Assembly (NCBI GenBank): GCA_905178155.1
Contig: CAJINV010000002.1
Coordinates: 11,874,729-11,938,728 of the forward strand
Direction: 5' to 3'
DNA length: 64,000 bases
DNA from: Amoebophrya sp. A120
Taxonomy: Eukaryota > Sar > Dinophyceae > Syndiniales > Amoebophryaceae
In this document: piece after piece, positions 12,490-25,601 of the stretch
Position numbering within the stretch: the first letter of the stretch is position 1
Layout: every line of letters starts with the position of its first letter
Translations under genes and position numbers: made by a program
The notes under the pieces: generated by a model
What the model was told of the DNA's origin: nothing
Databases searched by the model: none
What the model saw: only the letters and a program-made list of their open reading frames with translations

Positions 12490-15326
12490 ATGGCGGCGGT
12501 CGCAAGCACCGCCTCGGGCGGCGGGTTGAAAGTTTTCACCGCCGACGAGGTGGCCAAGCATAATACCTTTGGGGATCTGTGGTTGATCGTTGACAACAAG
12601 GTCTACGACGTGTCCAAATTTGCCAACGTCCACCCCGGTGGCAAGCATATCCTGCTCGACGTTCCGAACAACGATGCCACGGAATATTTCTACGCGTTCC
12701 ACGCAACGGACGTATTTTTCGACAAAATGTCTTTCATGATGCATATTAAGTTTCCCCCGATCATCTTCTTCAAAACGCCGAGGATTTTTTTTTTGGCTGG
12801 TATCGGTATGATCAGTGCTCCAGGTCTGCCCCGTCATTATGGTTTTTTCTTTTTTGAGCTGGTCTTTTTCCACCCAATTTCTCGTTTTCATTTTTCATAT
12901 GATGAAAATGCAGGTGCTTGACAAGTACCACAAAAAGTTGTGTATCGGCACTGTGGAGGGCAAGACCGAGCAAATCTATGAGCCGAAGCAGAAGGCCAAG
13001 GGCGGCAAGAAGCTGGATGTGGCCACCGCCCCGGCGGAGCAGCTGCTGAAGGAGCATCCGCTGCTGTGCCGCACACCCTTTGGCGAACCGGCAAGTATGA
13101 AGCGGTTCTACGCGAGCCCCTACCATAACGAGACGCACCTGCGATTTCGCCTCGGGTGCCGCGAGTTTTTCCACGAAATGCTACCGGAAGCGGAGGAGCT
13201 GGAAGAGAGTCAGGACTACATTCCCAACGAAATCTGGGAGGAGTTCGGAAAAACGGGCATGTTTGCTTGCTCCATCGGCGTCACCGCCATGCCGGCCGTG
13301 AAAAAACTGGGGTTGCCGCTCCCGGGAGGCATCAAGCCAGAGGAATTCGACTTCTTCCATGAGCAGATCCTCCATGAAGAAGCGGCAAGGATACTGCCAC
13401 CGAGGTAAGCAGTCAGGTTTGATACGTATATAGTACAAAACAATACGAATATTACTCTGGTGGGTCAACCTCTTATGCCCACGCCTCAACTTGATGACCC
13501 AGGATTTCTGCGAGTTGTGATGCTGTTCTCAGAAATAAACCAACGAAGCAAATTGTGATGAGCTAAAAACGTAGTTCAATTTCAATCAAAAATTTCAAAA
13601 TCCGATACAGCTTTCTGGATGGTATTTTTGCGGGTTTCAACATTGGTCTCCCCCCGATCATGAACTTCTATCACGGTCCCGACAAAATGGAGATGATTGC
13701 CAACATCCTGCTCGGCAAGAAAAAGGTTGCCCTCGCGATCACTGGTCCGGAGGCGGGTTCGGACGTGGCCAATCACCAGTGTATTGCGAAGTTTTCGGAA
13801 GACAAGAAGACCTTCACGGTGCGGGGCTTGAAGAAGTGGATCACCGGTGGCTGCCAGGCCGACTACTTTGTCACCGCGGTGCGTACGGGCAAGCCTGGCC
13901 TCAAAGGAATCAGCATGCTGTTGATCAAACGCGAGGACGGAAACGTGCTGACTAAGCAACTGTCAACCTCCTACGGGAAAACCGCAGCCACCGCACTGGT
14001 TCAGTTTGAGGACGCCAAGGTTCCGGTCGAGGGCCGTCTCATGGGCGTGAAGAAGGGAGACGAACTGAACAAGGGCTTCCAGTGCATCATGCTCAACTTC
14101 AACCACGAGCGGTGGATGATTTGGTAAGTATTCACTTCCACTCAGACTGTTTTTTTCTGACAATAAGTCAATCTTGACATGAACAGTAAAGTAAAGGATC
14201 ATGTTGAAATGTACTACGACGCTCAAGCATGAAATTTTTCTCGATTACATTCGAAAAGACCGATCGAGCAATGATCTTCCACAGCGCCAATGCTCTGGGC
14301 ATGCAACGCGTCGTAGTTTCGGATTGCCTCCAGTGGTTGACTATCAAATGTAAAAATGTCTGGGTCTGGAAGATTGCCAGGTTTGTCATGCATGTTTTGC
14401 ATGACCCCTGACGTCTGTGATGCATGCCCTAGCATCACAGATTTTGTGAGGGCTACCTGATGCCTATACCGCATGACAAATGCTCTTTCAGTGCAGCAAA
14501 ACTTGGACTCTCTTTCTTGCTGCTCATGCAATACAGATTTTTTTACAATCCAAAGCCAGCATGACAAACATGCATTCTTCCAGACCCAGACATTTTTACA
14601 TTTGATATTGACCCAGCGGAAGGCCTTCGGTCGACCGCTGTCGGACCAGCCGGTGCTGCGGTTCAAGTTTGGCCAGATGGTGGCTATCCTGAGTAAAAAC
14701 GTACCCACACCAGAGTTGTAATGCAGATTCGCAAAGACATGAAGACTTGTAATGCGCATCCCCATGAGAGCCATTTCCAATCGTGTTTTGGAATTTGTGA
14801 TGCTGTGAACAGGATGAGCAGCTGGATTTGTGATGCGGCTGCACTTGCTAACCTGCACTACACTGCAGAGTGCAACTTGTCATGCGTGACTCGCAAAACT
14901 CCTAGGTTTGTGTTGCAAAATCCTCATCCTGACTCTGGTGTGGGTGCGTTTTTACTCAGGATAGTGGCTGCTCTGGAGTCACTGCAGAGCTACATGGACC
15001 ACGTCACCTACCAGATGAAGGTGTACTACGACCGGGTGATGAGCGACCCGAAAACCTGGAAGACCCGGGATTACCTCGCGGGCGAGATCGGGCTGCTCAA
15101 GTACCAGACCACCCGCGTGAGCACCTTGCTCGCAGACAACGGGTGCCAGATTTTCGGCGGCCGGGCGGTCACCCGCACGGGCATGGGGAAGAAGATGGAG
15201 CGCTTCAACCGCATGTACAAAATCTCGTCCATCTACGGCGGCAGCGAGGAAATCATGGCCGACCTCGGGGTGCGACAAGCGCTGCGCGAGTGGACGCCCG
15301 AAGACAAACTGAAAGCCAAGCTGTAG
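12490..15326 (+). CDS. Cytochrome b5-acyl-CoA dehydrogenase fusion
   Basis: Predicted flavoenzyme of fatty-acid oxidation with an N-terminal heme-binding domain. Exons: 12490-12711, 12914-13404, 13611-14123, 14285-14341, 14613-14684 and 14969-15326, giving 570 codons plus stop with all phases consistent. Exon 1 is a cytochrome b5 fold: HPGG at residues 48-51 and a second His at 71 fit the two axial heme ligands. The rest is an acyl-CoA dehydrogenase: ITGPEAGSD, NHERWMI, QRKAFGRPLSDQP and IYGGSEEIM near the C-terminus. The first three introns are GT-AG. The last two interruptions are introner-like elements that must be removed exactly to keep the frame. b5-ACAD fusions are known in fungi and some protists. 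Substrate chain length and compartment cannot be told; no clear targeting peptide precedes the b5 domain. Confidence 0.92.
14342..14607. mobile_element. Introner-like element 1 (266 bp)
   Basis: Perfect 32-bp terminal inverted repeats (14342-14373 and 14576-14607) start TATCAAATGTAAAAATGTCT. The element is flanked by 5-bp duplications TTGAC (14337-14341 and 14608-14612). Deleting the element and one TTGAC gives Leu-Gln-Trp-Leu-Thr-Gln-Arg-Lys-Ala, as expected for acyl-CoA dehydrogenases. Element plus duplication is 271 bp, not a multiple of three, so exact removal is needed. No placement of the cut gives GT-AG. The interior carries GCATGACAAA and TGTGATGC words also seen in the other two. Confidence 0.88.
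14685..14963. mobile_element. Introner-like element 2 (279 bp)
   Basis: Terminal inverted repeats of 32 bp with one mismatch (14685-14716 and 14932-14963) start TATCCTGAGTAAAAACG. Flanking 5-bp duplications are GTGGC at 14680-14684 and 14964-14968. Removing the element plus one copy yields Phe-Gly-Gln-Met-Val-Ala-Ala-Leu-Glu, a normal acyl-CoA dehydrogenase helix. Element plus duplication is 284 bp, so retention would shift the frame. It lies only 72 bp downstream of element 1, and its ends differ in sequence apart from the TATC start. Confidence 0.88.
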
Positions 15327-17775
15327 ATGCGAAAAATCGTTCAACATCATCTCATTTTTTATGGATGTACTACCCAGTTGTGCTTGCAGTCTCTGGCGGT
15401 GCAGCATCGCACAGCATGCAGCTGCGGCACCGTGAACTTCGGTCCAGGCACGAAGCAAGGCTGTTTTGTTTGTAGGACGTGTGGAAAGATTGATTCGATA
15501 CAAACCAGCACCTGTCACATAGGTCATGTAATTACACGTATATAGTAGAAAATTCGATTGATAATGAAGGTAAATGATAGGAAAAGAATATAACGCCCTT
15601 GTATCTTCAAAGTATAGGTTCTTTCTTTGTAGTTCTTGTTGAGTCAATTCTTCGAACCGTAAACACCGTATCGGAAACTAGTTGAAGAAATAGTACCAAG
15701 TGCACTAATGCCCTATGATGCAGGAAACTGAAACAATTTTCTAGACTTGTCAAAGGGAAGTTTAAATTTTATGGTAACCATCCAAAGCCGAATCGAGGGA
15801 CAGTCTTGCTTTGACGACCCTGGTTCGCAAGTTCTTAGAGGCAGTGATAGAAAACATGTCTCAACGAAGTAATCTTCAGTTCTTTGGTACCGAAAGAAAT
15901 TGTGCACAGCGTTGTATAGATGTAACTAAACCCTGAAAATCAAAATGACGCCGAATAAGGAAAGCATTAGAATGACTACACATGATATGATGATTCGCAA
16001 TCGCAGTGCATCTGCGGCGACAAAAGTAGTAGCCGGCCCTCGACTCTCACCCTCCTGTAGACTACCTAGCTCATTTTCCACCCGATTCGATGTTTCGTCA
16101 AGATTGTCCCATGATAAACGAGCGCAGCGCATGCTGCAGTTTCGGCGCTCGAAAATAATCCAGATAACAGTCGGCCATCGATGATATCGCATGTAAAATT
16201 TTCCAATAATTACCACTATGTTTATACAAAAGCCAGAAGGTGCGCGTTTGCAAAAAGAAAAAATTACAGACAAGAAGCGTGCGGGTGTAAATACCAATGC
16301 GGAACACAACTCTGACTGGGATTGGGACAACTTGTCGCCTCGAGTTAGGTTTATTGATTCGATAAAAAGCTATTTTTGTACGTTGGCTTTTTTGTTGAGA
16401 TCCAGCTAAAGGTTGAGGCGTCGAGAGGCCACATTCGCACATATGCCAAAAGGCACAGGGAAACTCAATAACGTCATTTTACGTTTCTGACAAAAGCTGC
16501 ATCAAGATCAGGGAAAACAAAGAAATAAACGATATAATAAGTGCTGCGAATTTTTCGGGGGATAAAGATTAAGATGCTGTTCACCTGTATAATCTGTGTT
16601 CATTATCCTGATCTACGTAGAGGAAAGATTTTATCACGCGCCTGGCTAGTAAACAAAAACCACGATCGAGCAAAGCGAAGTCCGAGAAAGCACCTGCTGC
16701 AAGGTGACGGTCAGCACGCATATCCATTTCTTCTCTGCATTAGCAAACTGATTGGTGAACACGGAGATGCAACACAAATACAGCAGTCTGCTTCTATGTC
16801 TACCTTCTAGAGATGATCGATACAACGTGTAAATACAGTTTCATTTATTCCACATGATTCCATGTTAGTAGCTCGGATTTAATACTTCGTAGTTGGTACT
16901 GATTTGATCGTCTGCAGAAACTAAACACGAAAAAAGAACATAAGCTTCTGGCAGCACGCGCAACGCCGCGCACCGGGTTTTTTTTTGAAGCAACACGCAC
17001 AAAAACCGAAAGTACCTGTACATCAGCAAACATATTGGACTTTGCTTTATTCAGCCTCTAACAAACTTTCCTTTATCCAGCTTCGTGCGCAATACGGACG
17101 CAGCCGCAGGAAGAGCAGACTTTTTGCCTGCGTGGTTCGCTGAAAAGGGCACGATCGCAAGCCGGGCGACAAGTTCCCGCATCTTTCCCTGCCTGCGGAC
17201 GCAACAATCTGGACGTAGAAGTGCAGTGCTCGTCGGACCCTGAAGAGCGAAAGCAAAGTGGAACACGTCGTGTACTCTCCTGATTTATTTCCACCTGGCG
17301 CGAATCTTGTTCGTCTTACCGGCCAGAGAGAAGCATCTTCCACCACCGGAGTCCTTGATTTTTCTCGTAGCGACGCGGCGGAGCATCTCTGAGGAGTGTA
17401 GAAGTGCTAGCCTCCTGCAATCAGGGTGGTAGGACCTTTTGAAGCGGCCGCATCACCTCCGACACGCAGCCCTTATTCTTCGCAGAAGAAACCGCAATAC
17501 CAATACACCAAGCAACGAACCAAATCTTATCTGTCACAACAATCGCAAGCAAGAAGCAAGTAGACGGCATGGATTTTGGATGCTGGCAGACAACCTGATA
17601 AGCTAGAATATTTGTAAAAATATATTACCGAGCTGAGCAGCAGGCGCAGGGAAACCACCTGCTATAGCAGCTTCCGACTTACGCGACCAGGGACGCCCCT
17701 GCAGTTCTGTGTGGATTGGTCAAAATAGAGGACGCAAAACGACGAAAGATCGCGGCCGACCCGCTCCCCGGAAAG
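15327..17775. other. Intergenic stretch with one weak minus-strand candidate
   Basis: No supported plus-strand gene. Two minus-strand open frames (15926-16330 and 17047-17346) have some coding character; the first is listed separately, the second was rejected. The remainder is stop-rich. The 5' UTR of the Ubc13 gene should lie at the right end. Confidence 0.5.
15926..16330 (-). CDS. Possible exon of a C-terminally membrane-anchored protein
   Basis: Open frame of 134 codons on the minus strand. Its last 25 residues form one hydrophobic helix (LRIIISCVVILMLSLFGVIL) ending two residues before the stop, after a charged stretch (ETSNRVENELGSLQEGE). That is the layout of tail-anchored proteins such as SNAREs. 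The upstream half is Cys- and Phe-rich and looks less like coding, so only the 3' part may be a real exon. No family is recognised. It would be the only gene on this strand, which lowers belief. Confidence 0.22.
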   Translation of the reverse strand: MSQSQSELCSALVFTPARFLSVIFSFCKRAPSGFCINIVVIIGKFYMRYHRWPTVIWIIFERRNCSMRCARLSWDNLDETSNRVENELGSLQEGESRGPATTFVAADALRLRIIISCVVILMLSLFGVILIFRV

Positions 17776-18851
<1,076 letters not shown>

Positions 18852-19909
18852 CACGAGCGACCCAAGGAAGATGCGTGGCAAAAGCCAGAAGAACACCTCG
18901 CATGACTGCCATTTCAAAGAACCACCCAGCGACACAGATTGATTTTCATATAGACACGATGCGATGTTGGAAAGAACGGCACTCGAAGCAGTGCTGATGA
19001 CAACATTTTGACATTTGCTGAAATTTCAGACAAAAATAGTCACTTCACGCGCCTCCATTGCTAAGGATGGACCATCATACTCCAGTTACGTACGCCGCGA
19101 GTGGTTTCACGTGATACAAGCAATGGCCGCTAGGGATTTTGAAGCGGGACAGTAATTGCGCATGCGTTCTGCTCCCAAATGTCCGTTTGTGTTAGTGCCA
19201 GGGGCAGTTTTATTTCCGCTTTTGATTTCCATTTCGTCGCAAGTGGAAGTTAAATCAAGTTCCCTTGTGATTCATAATTTCGTGCGTCCCGGCTGCCAGA
19301 AATCCGTCGTCGTCGTCGTCGTGATGATCGACCGAGCTAGTAGAGCGACCTGCGCTACTTTTTCCATATTCGAGCTGCCTTCATCGACGTCGATCGCGCT
19401 CGAAGCGATGCTTTCTCTCTTCAGAGAACCGACTGCACTCGTCTCATAGCGAGCAAGAGAGATGTAGAAGTCCAATCCAGGGCTACGAATGTATCGTCCG
19501 CGTGTGAGTGACAGCGAGCCATTATGATCTATCGTATGAAGTTCGACCCTTGTCGATTGCACGAGGAATCTCGATTGTTTTTCGTACTAGGTTCACGCCG
19601 TGGTGCTCACTTTTTAATTCGGTTGCCGCGGTCTTATCGTTCGATGTTTTATCGTTTGCTATTTGCACACCTCAAGTAAGTAATCTCAAACAAAAATAAC
19701 AAGTTCCAGCGAGTGCCTGACATTTCTGTGCAGTAGCTTGTGGTGCGGGACTAGACGAGGATAAAAGAAAACAAGCGAAGGCCTAATAATTCAACCTTTA
19801 TTTGTCGGAGATACTGGATTTAGACCGAGTTGTAGGCCAGAAGTACAAGAATAAAGATAACGGTTGCAAGCAGGCCAGGACCGGTGGTTGAAAGTGGGGA
19901 AGCGGCAAC
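18852..19909. other. Intergenic stretch, no gene seen
   Basis: About 1 kb between Ubc13 and the next start. Contains a short GTC microsatellite near 19308 and several short open frames without coding character. Nothing else recognised. Confidence 0.6.
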
Positions 19910-22898
19910 ATGCCGGAGGGCAGCGGTAGTCCTGCGGATGTGGTAGCGACGTTGCTCCCGTCCGACGTGCAAACGCAGAATGAAGCTGTCGCCCGGAGGA
20001 AGCTCTTGCCAAAGATCAGTCGGAAGGACGGAATTAGCGAAAGGAGGTAAAAACTTTTTGGAAAGAATCAACTCAATGAATACGAACCATCCGTTGTCAT
20101 GCGTACACGTCGCTATGAACTAGGCATAGTCTGGCAAAAAAGTGCTAACAGAAGCTGCTCTTGAACTTGATTGGTTTCAGCAAGGTCGAATGATTTCGAT
20201 GCAACAATTCCACGAGCACCATGAACATCTACCAGGACGGAGTTTGCGAAGAGCTTGTTTAACCAAGATCTGAAGGAGCTTACCGAGTGGCACAGATGGC
20301 GAAGCCCATTGGAGCAGAAGAAATTTCTCAAGTCCGTGGACTCGCTTTACAGCGTTTGGCAGAAGAAGGCAGAGCAGACTCTGGAACCTTGTATAAAAAG
20401 TTCATGCTCATGGGCCTGCACACAGACACAGCTTTATCTTCTGGAAAAAGAAAACTCGAAACCGAAAGCGAACTCTCTTACCTCGCTATTCGTCTTGATA
20501 GGCAAAAACTTGATGATGTACATACTACTCAATGCAGTAGGGCTTGCAATACAAATTTGCTGCTACGTTTCCTCCGCTGCATTCATCCTCAAGATCAAAA
20601 CAAACACGAACTCTCACAGCCTCGTCCAGCACGGCGCCGATGACAAATTTAGTCGAGGCACCACTGCAGAATATACCGGAGGATAGGACGATTCTGCCAG
20701 GCGAAGCAGGTTAGTCTACTTTTTGCGGGTGACGCATTCTAATTCTTCTTCTACTTCTTCGCTAACGCAAACCAGAGGATGTGACTCTGCGTCGTACTCT
20801 TGATGTATGATTGCGTGCCAGCCGGTCTCTGATGCGATTGTTCTCATCCTGTCAGCACACTGTTTGACGACATAACCCTCAGGTGACCTTCTAAGTCCTT
20901 CGCTTGCAGCTAAGCCGAAGGATGCGGTGGACCAGCTTATGACCGGCGATGTCGCCCAGAGTATCGCACTCGGAGCCCACATCACAGGCGACGAACCAGC
21001 GTCAGGCTCGAGGAAAGGTATCATCATAAAGGTAGATGGTCGAAAGTGCACAATGAGGACTGATTCAAATAATCCATTGCTGCATGAAAAGAAATGGAAA
21101 TAGTGTTTCATGGTTCGCTGCAAAACACGATAAAAATCCTTGCCTCACCGAGAAAATGGAAAAGGGACTCCGCATTAATCGCAGGGACAACGCGCGGGAG
21201 TCGGTCATTACCGTCCATGGGTAGCGCGGCGCAGAAATCCGTGGCCAGTGGCGTGAGTCAGGGCGCCGTCTCTTCCACCGCGTCCGCGTCCAAGTTAAAC
21301 CCGATTGACGTGCACAATGAAAAACGAAGGCGGAGATACATCCGTGCGCCCGAAAGCTTGACTCTCGATGCATGGTAATGCGCATATTTAGACTGAGGGC
21401 CTGACTTTTCTGCTCGTTGTTTACTTTATGCAAGCAGAAAATGAAAAACTCAAACGAAGACGCTGACCACGCTCTACCGCATGTCATGCAGGCGCTGCTC
21501 AGTGTCTTGACGAGTTTTTTCGAATGAGTATCAAGTATCTATGTATCTATCAGAATCAACTCTCTTTTTGCAGGTTGGATGCGAACTCGCAGGCCAGTAC
21601 GTACTCAGTATCAACAGATGTCTCGGACTACAGTAGGTGGACCGGGATATCAGAGATGACAGAAACCACGGAGGGCAGCATCACTTCGCAGCCCATGCCG
21701 ATGTTCAAAGTAATTTTCGAAATGTTTCATCTTTTGCGGATTTTTCCCTTGCAGGAGAAACAGGAGATGAATTCAATGATTTTGATCTCCACGCCGGAAA
21801 GATCCTTGTCCTTGAATACACGAGATATCATGTTGGCGCACAGCATGTATTTTCGTCAATACAAATCCAGACACAATACCGTCACCATCGGAGGGGATAC
21901 GCGATCAACCGCAGAAAGTGGCGCACGATGTCAAACCAAGTGGGCCACCCGGTACCGCACCAAGACTATCCAGACAGCCGGCGGTTTCGCACCACGACCA
22001 AGAGTCAGTTTCCCAACCCCTTCGGCGACAAACCGAACCCCTTGCACAAGGACGAGGCGATGTACGCCTCGGTATTCAAGCCGGAGGTCCACGGCAAGGT
22101 CGCTGAGGTGTTGGACGAGATGCCGGAGGACAACATGAAAGACTTCCTTTACATGGTGCGGTGTCTGCACCAGGTGCGAAAAGAGACGAAGCCGCGAACC
22201 ACCACGGAGCGATTTTACGATCTGGAGGAAAACCAGCGGCTGTATGAGCCACCAAGAGCCAAACCCATCGGCGATCCCACGGATCTCCGGAAGAGCAGCG
22301 TGCCACTCGGTAAGGAATCGGAAAAATTTGTGTTTCGGAAATTCAAGGAAGTCGTGTCGAGTTGGTTGCTTGTGCATTGCGATTTGCCGCTACTCTGCCG
22401 TACTTCCGCGTTTTGCAGTAGAAAATTGGGGACTTAGAAAATGTGAAAAAAAAATGTATCATGTAAAATGAATGCTTATGAGTCACACTCACAGGTACCC
22501 TCACGGAGAACATCAACAAGTATCAAGTCCAACTCGGGGGGAAACCGCTCATCACACAAGAAGACTACAAACGAAATATGGAGGTAAAAGAAAAGGGAAG
22601 GCTATCTAAGTATATTACTTTTTTTGTAGGCCGTCGCATCAACATATTACCATGAAAATTACATGCGGTCTACGATGCGGCTTGCAATTTCGGTGCCACT
22701 GGGTATTCTGACGTCAACGAACTGAAAGTGCATTTACAACATGAAAATTCTCAGATGCTTGACGTGGAGAACGATCCGACGGCGTTACCGAGCGTGCCAA
22801 AGAGCAGGATCAACGATCTAAACAACGACGGGACCGCGATGAGTGACGTTTTTTCGATGGGAGACCACTTGGACGGTGCCGCCTCGGATGTGTTTTAG
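19910..22898 (+). CDS. Conserved-looking protein of unknown function, ten exons
   Basis: Not recognised. A coherent ten-exon model was built: 19910-20046, 20236-20390, 20620-20709, 20910-21017, 21185-21374, 21574-21709, 21755-21846, 21915-22309, 22495-22583 and 22755-22898. It sums to 1536 bases, 511 residues plus TAG, with phases matching at every junction and GT-AG ends. Exon 2 is charged and probably helical (EFAKSLFNQDLKELTEWHRW). The middle (exons 3-6) is Ser/Thr/Ala-rich and probably disordered. Exon 8 is the most conserved-looking block (NPFGDKPNPLHKDEAMYASV; PEDNMKDFLYMVRCLHQVRK). The C-terminus is acidic. No membrane segment or signal peptide. The 68-bp intron before exon 8 is the least certain junction. 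Possibly a cytoskeletal or flagellar scaffold, but that is a guess. Confidence 0.75.
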
Positions 22899-23975
22899 AT
22901 GTTGATTTTTTTCACCACTTCTTGATGTATCCGTTTCACAAGAAGTTGCCTGTTGGCGTTACAATCCAACTTTACCTTGTTAAAACGATTGCAAAGAACT
23001 TTAGCAAAACACTTAGTCCTATAATATCAAATCATCCTCTCAGATCCTTGTTACGATTTACCAAGCTATAGGCTTGTCAGACACGCCGCTTCGGCTTTGT
23101 TTCAAAGCGCGCAAGCAGTAGTTTACGATTTATCCAAAAAGTTGCAAAATGTCAGGAAGCGATACGGTTTCAGCAGGCGATTTACCAGTTACGATTTATC
23201 AGACAACAGCGTTCACGTTCGAAATGATAGAGCAAATTGTTAAAATGTTATCTACCACACTAGCTGCAGTGATTTAGAGCATGCAGTGTAGGAGCAGTCC
23301 TGCCCAAAGGAGAGGAGCAGCTGGAGGAGCTCGAAAGGAAAAACATGCAGCGGAAATGCACCAGCCACGAGGCTCAGTTTGGACTGCGTTATTTTACGAT
23401 TTTTCATGTTATCAATTTTGGTGCTTGGACTCAACATTCAAATTTACACCCGGGCAACTACTGTCGTGATCGCGCGCATTGAAAACCAGAGGCACAGTTG
23501 TTCTGAAGGAATGAACTCTTTCTCTGCTGCTCTGTTGGAGACGATCTGTTTTTTTTGGTCTCTTTTGCGCAGCAGGTGGGTGACCAAAAGAGGAAGCGAC
23601 CATTGTTACGTACGAATACAAGACGGGCAAGCTAGGGTGATTGAATTAAGATAAGGAGATGCGCAGCCGGTCAAGATCAATTTTTCGGGATCAATGCTGG
23701 CAAATGCTCTGATGCTTGTTCTTTCACTCTTTGAGCACCTCCACGAGGATCCTTTTTGTGTGTGTCAAGTCTGTGTGAGTCTTTCTCTTGTCTCAGCGCA
23801 CGACCACGATAATCATGGTGAAGTAGAAGAACGCTATTGGACCGAAACTAGATACGTCGAAAAATAGACACGGAACCAAGTACAGGAGGCATTGACGTCA
23901 CCTCTTCTTTTCTGATTTTGAACCACTTTTACAAGAACTTCCCCACGAAGAAACCCCAAGCATCTTCGAACAAAC
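22899..23975. other. Intergenic stretch, no gene supported
   Basis: Contains 3' UTR of the preceding gene and AT-rich sequence. An open frame at 23281-23469 lacks convincing splice partners and was not called. Two near copies of an ATTTAC/ACGATTTA(T/C)CA motif occur around 23050-23200. Confidence 0.5.
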
Positions 23976-24410
23976 ATGTTGGAAGGGCTCGCAACTTTTC
24001 CGGTTGTGCTGAGCTGCATGGCCGGCTGCCCCGCTACGACGAAAGCTGCGATGCTGCCGTTTGTGTCGCTGCTCGGAGCTGCGTACGGTCCCGTAGACAT
24101 GCGTCAGCAGGGGTCTACCAGAAAAGCGGTTGGCGAGACGTAAGAGAGAGTTACAACAATTGAAGCATTTGAGTAAACGAGCCTAAATTTTCCAAGGAGC
24201 AAGTTTTGATTCCGGATGCTGTACTGCTGTATCACGAGAAAAGCGAGCTGACAAATAAATTCGGCCCGACCCAATTTCAGAGTCGTGCTAAACTATAAAA
24301 TCAGGTCGACCCAGCGCCAGGACAAGAGCGCCAAAGATTACGAAGTGTTTCTCTTTGGGGAGGATACTGCAGGCAGCGAGACGGTGGCGATGGGCCAGAC
24401 AGGTTTACGT
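23976..24410 (+). CDS. Weak multi-exon candidate, unknown protein
   Basis: Not recognised. An ATG at 23976 opens 54 codons with a hydrophobic N-terminal half (MLEGLATFPVVLSCMAGC), consistent with a signal peptide or anchor. It ends at a good donor (GTAAGAG at 24140). A later stretch at 24303-24408 reads well in one frame (DKSAKDYEVFLFGEDTAG) and has an acceptor before it and a donor after it. The intermediate exon near 24196-24290 could not be joined in phase with the first. The gene, if real, is incomplete in this reading. Confidence 0.27.
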
Positions 24411-25601
24411 GCGACGCAATGAATCGGAAGTGGGACGAGTGTAGCTGGAGCAACCTTATCTTTGCTCTTGCGTACGATATTCCTTTCCAGATTCTTGACG
24501 AGGAGCGCCTGCTGCTATCATCAATCTGCGCAAAAAAGAACGGTTTCCTAGAAACAAAAACACTTTTTATATTTCCCAAGACCTACACGTACACACGATT
24601 CCTGTTGATATATCTCTTCATGTTGATACCCACCAAGGCAATTTTCCAACCCGTTTTGTAACTTGAGTAAGTATTTCACAGACATGGCATGAAGAAACCA
24701 AAGCCGAAGGACGAATATCGTCTTCGACAGTGAGACACTGTTTATGAATGGTAATAAGACAGCTCGAGTTGTGCAGGCGAACTATTTTTGCATCCCTGGA
24801 AGATCCGCCCGCTTCCGTGCAACAACGCACTGAAGATGCCTTTAGTATTCGCAAATTTTTGCTTTTGCCTGTTTTCTGTTCGTGCCCACTGTCGCGCTCC
24901 CCGTCGTATCGGTGCGTCCTTTTCCTCTTTCTGCGGTTTGATTGGTTGATCGATATTTCGTCCCGAGTTCGCGGCGATCTACCTGAGTTCTGCGTGTGAG
25001 GAGCGTGAGGCGCGGTTGTGCATTTGGTTGTCCAACTGAGAGCGAGTGTTGCGGCCAGTCCTTGCGCGCTCGTCGATTTGGAGAGTAAGCCGAGCGTGAC
25101 AGGCAAGTCCGTGATAGGCAAAGCGCGTCGGGCAAGGCCATTAATACAGATCGACGGCGTCGCGTGCAATGGATGCAACGCGACCGAGCAGCAAATGCAC
25201 CTCGGAAAACTCGCGATCGGACTTTTTTGGTTGTGGCATCTTACGTACTTATTTGATAGGAGAGAGAAAGAGGGAATTCGCCGTGCCAGTTTCTCGCGGT
25301 ACTACTCGCTTCACAAAACTGTTTAGCTGTAGACCTGCCGCGTCTCTCATCCGTACGGACAAGAGGGCTCAGGTAAAACAAGCGCAGCGGTGCCGCAATA
25401 TTTATTTTGTAATGAATTCACTTCGGCGCCGCCCGCCCATTTCGAGCTACGGACTTTGCTAGTCGTCTCCTTCTTCATTTTCAACCGACATCTCACAGGA
25501 CGCGCTTGCAGAATTATGCTCCAGTGCTAAGCTTCATCAAGCTTTCCGTTCCAACAACAATGGACTCAGATTCTGCGAGTGAAGCCGTCGGCCCCTCCGT
25601 C

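Noticed and set aside
14342..14963. The two acyl-CoA dehydrogenase interruptions as ordinary GT-AG introns
   Set aside because: Using the GT at 14680 with the AG at 14963-14964 shifts the frame, and element 1 has no GT-AG pair that restores the conserved residues.
17047..17346. Minus-strand frame with a possible splice (MLLSGR plus VRRALHFYVQIVASAG), faintly like mitochondrial ribosomal protein bL33
   Set aside because: The resemblance covers about 15 residues and stops before the conserved cysteine/lysine part; two frames look equally good. Not enough to call.
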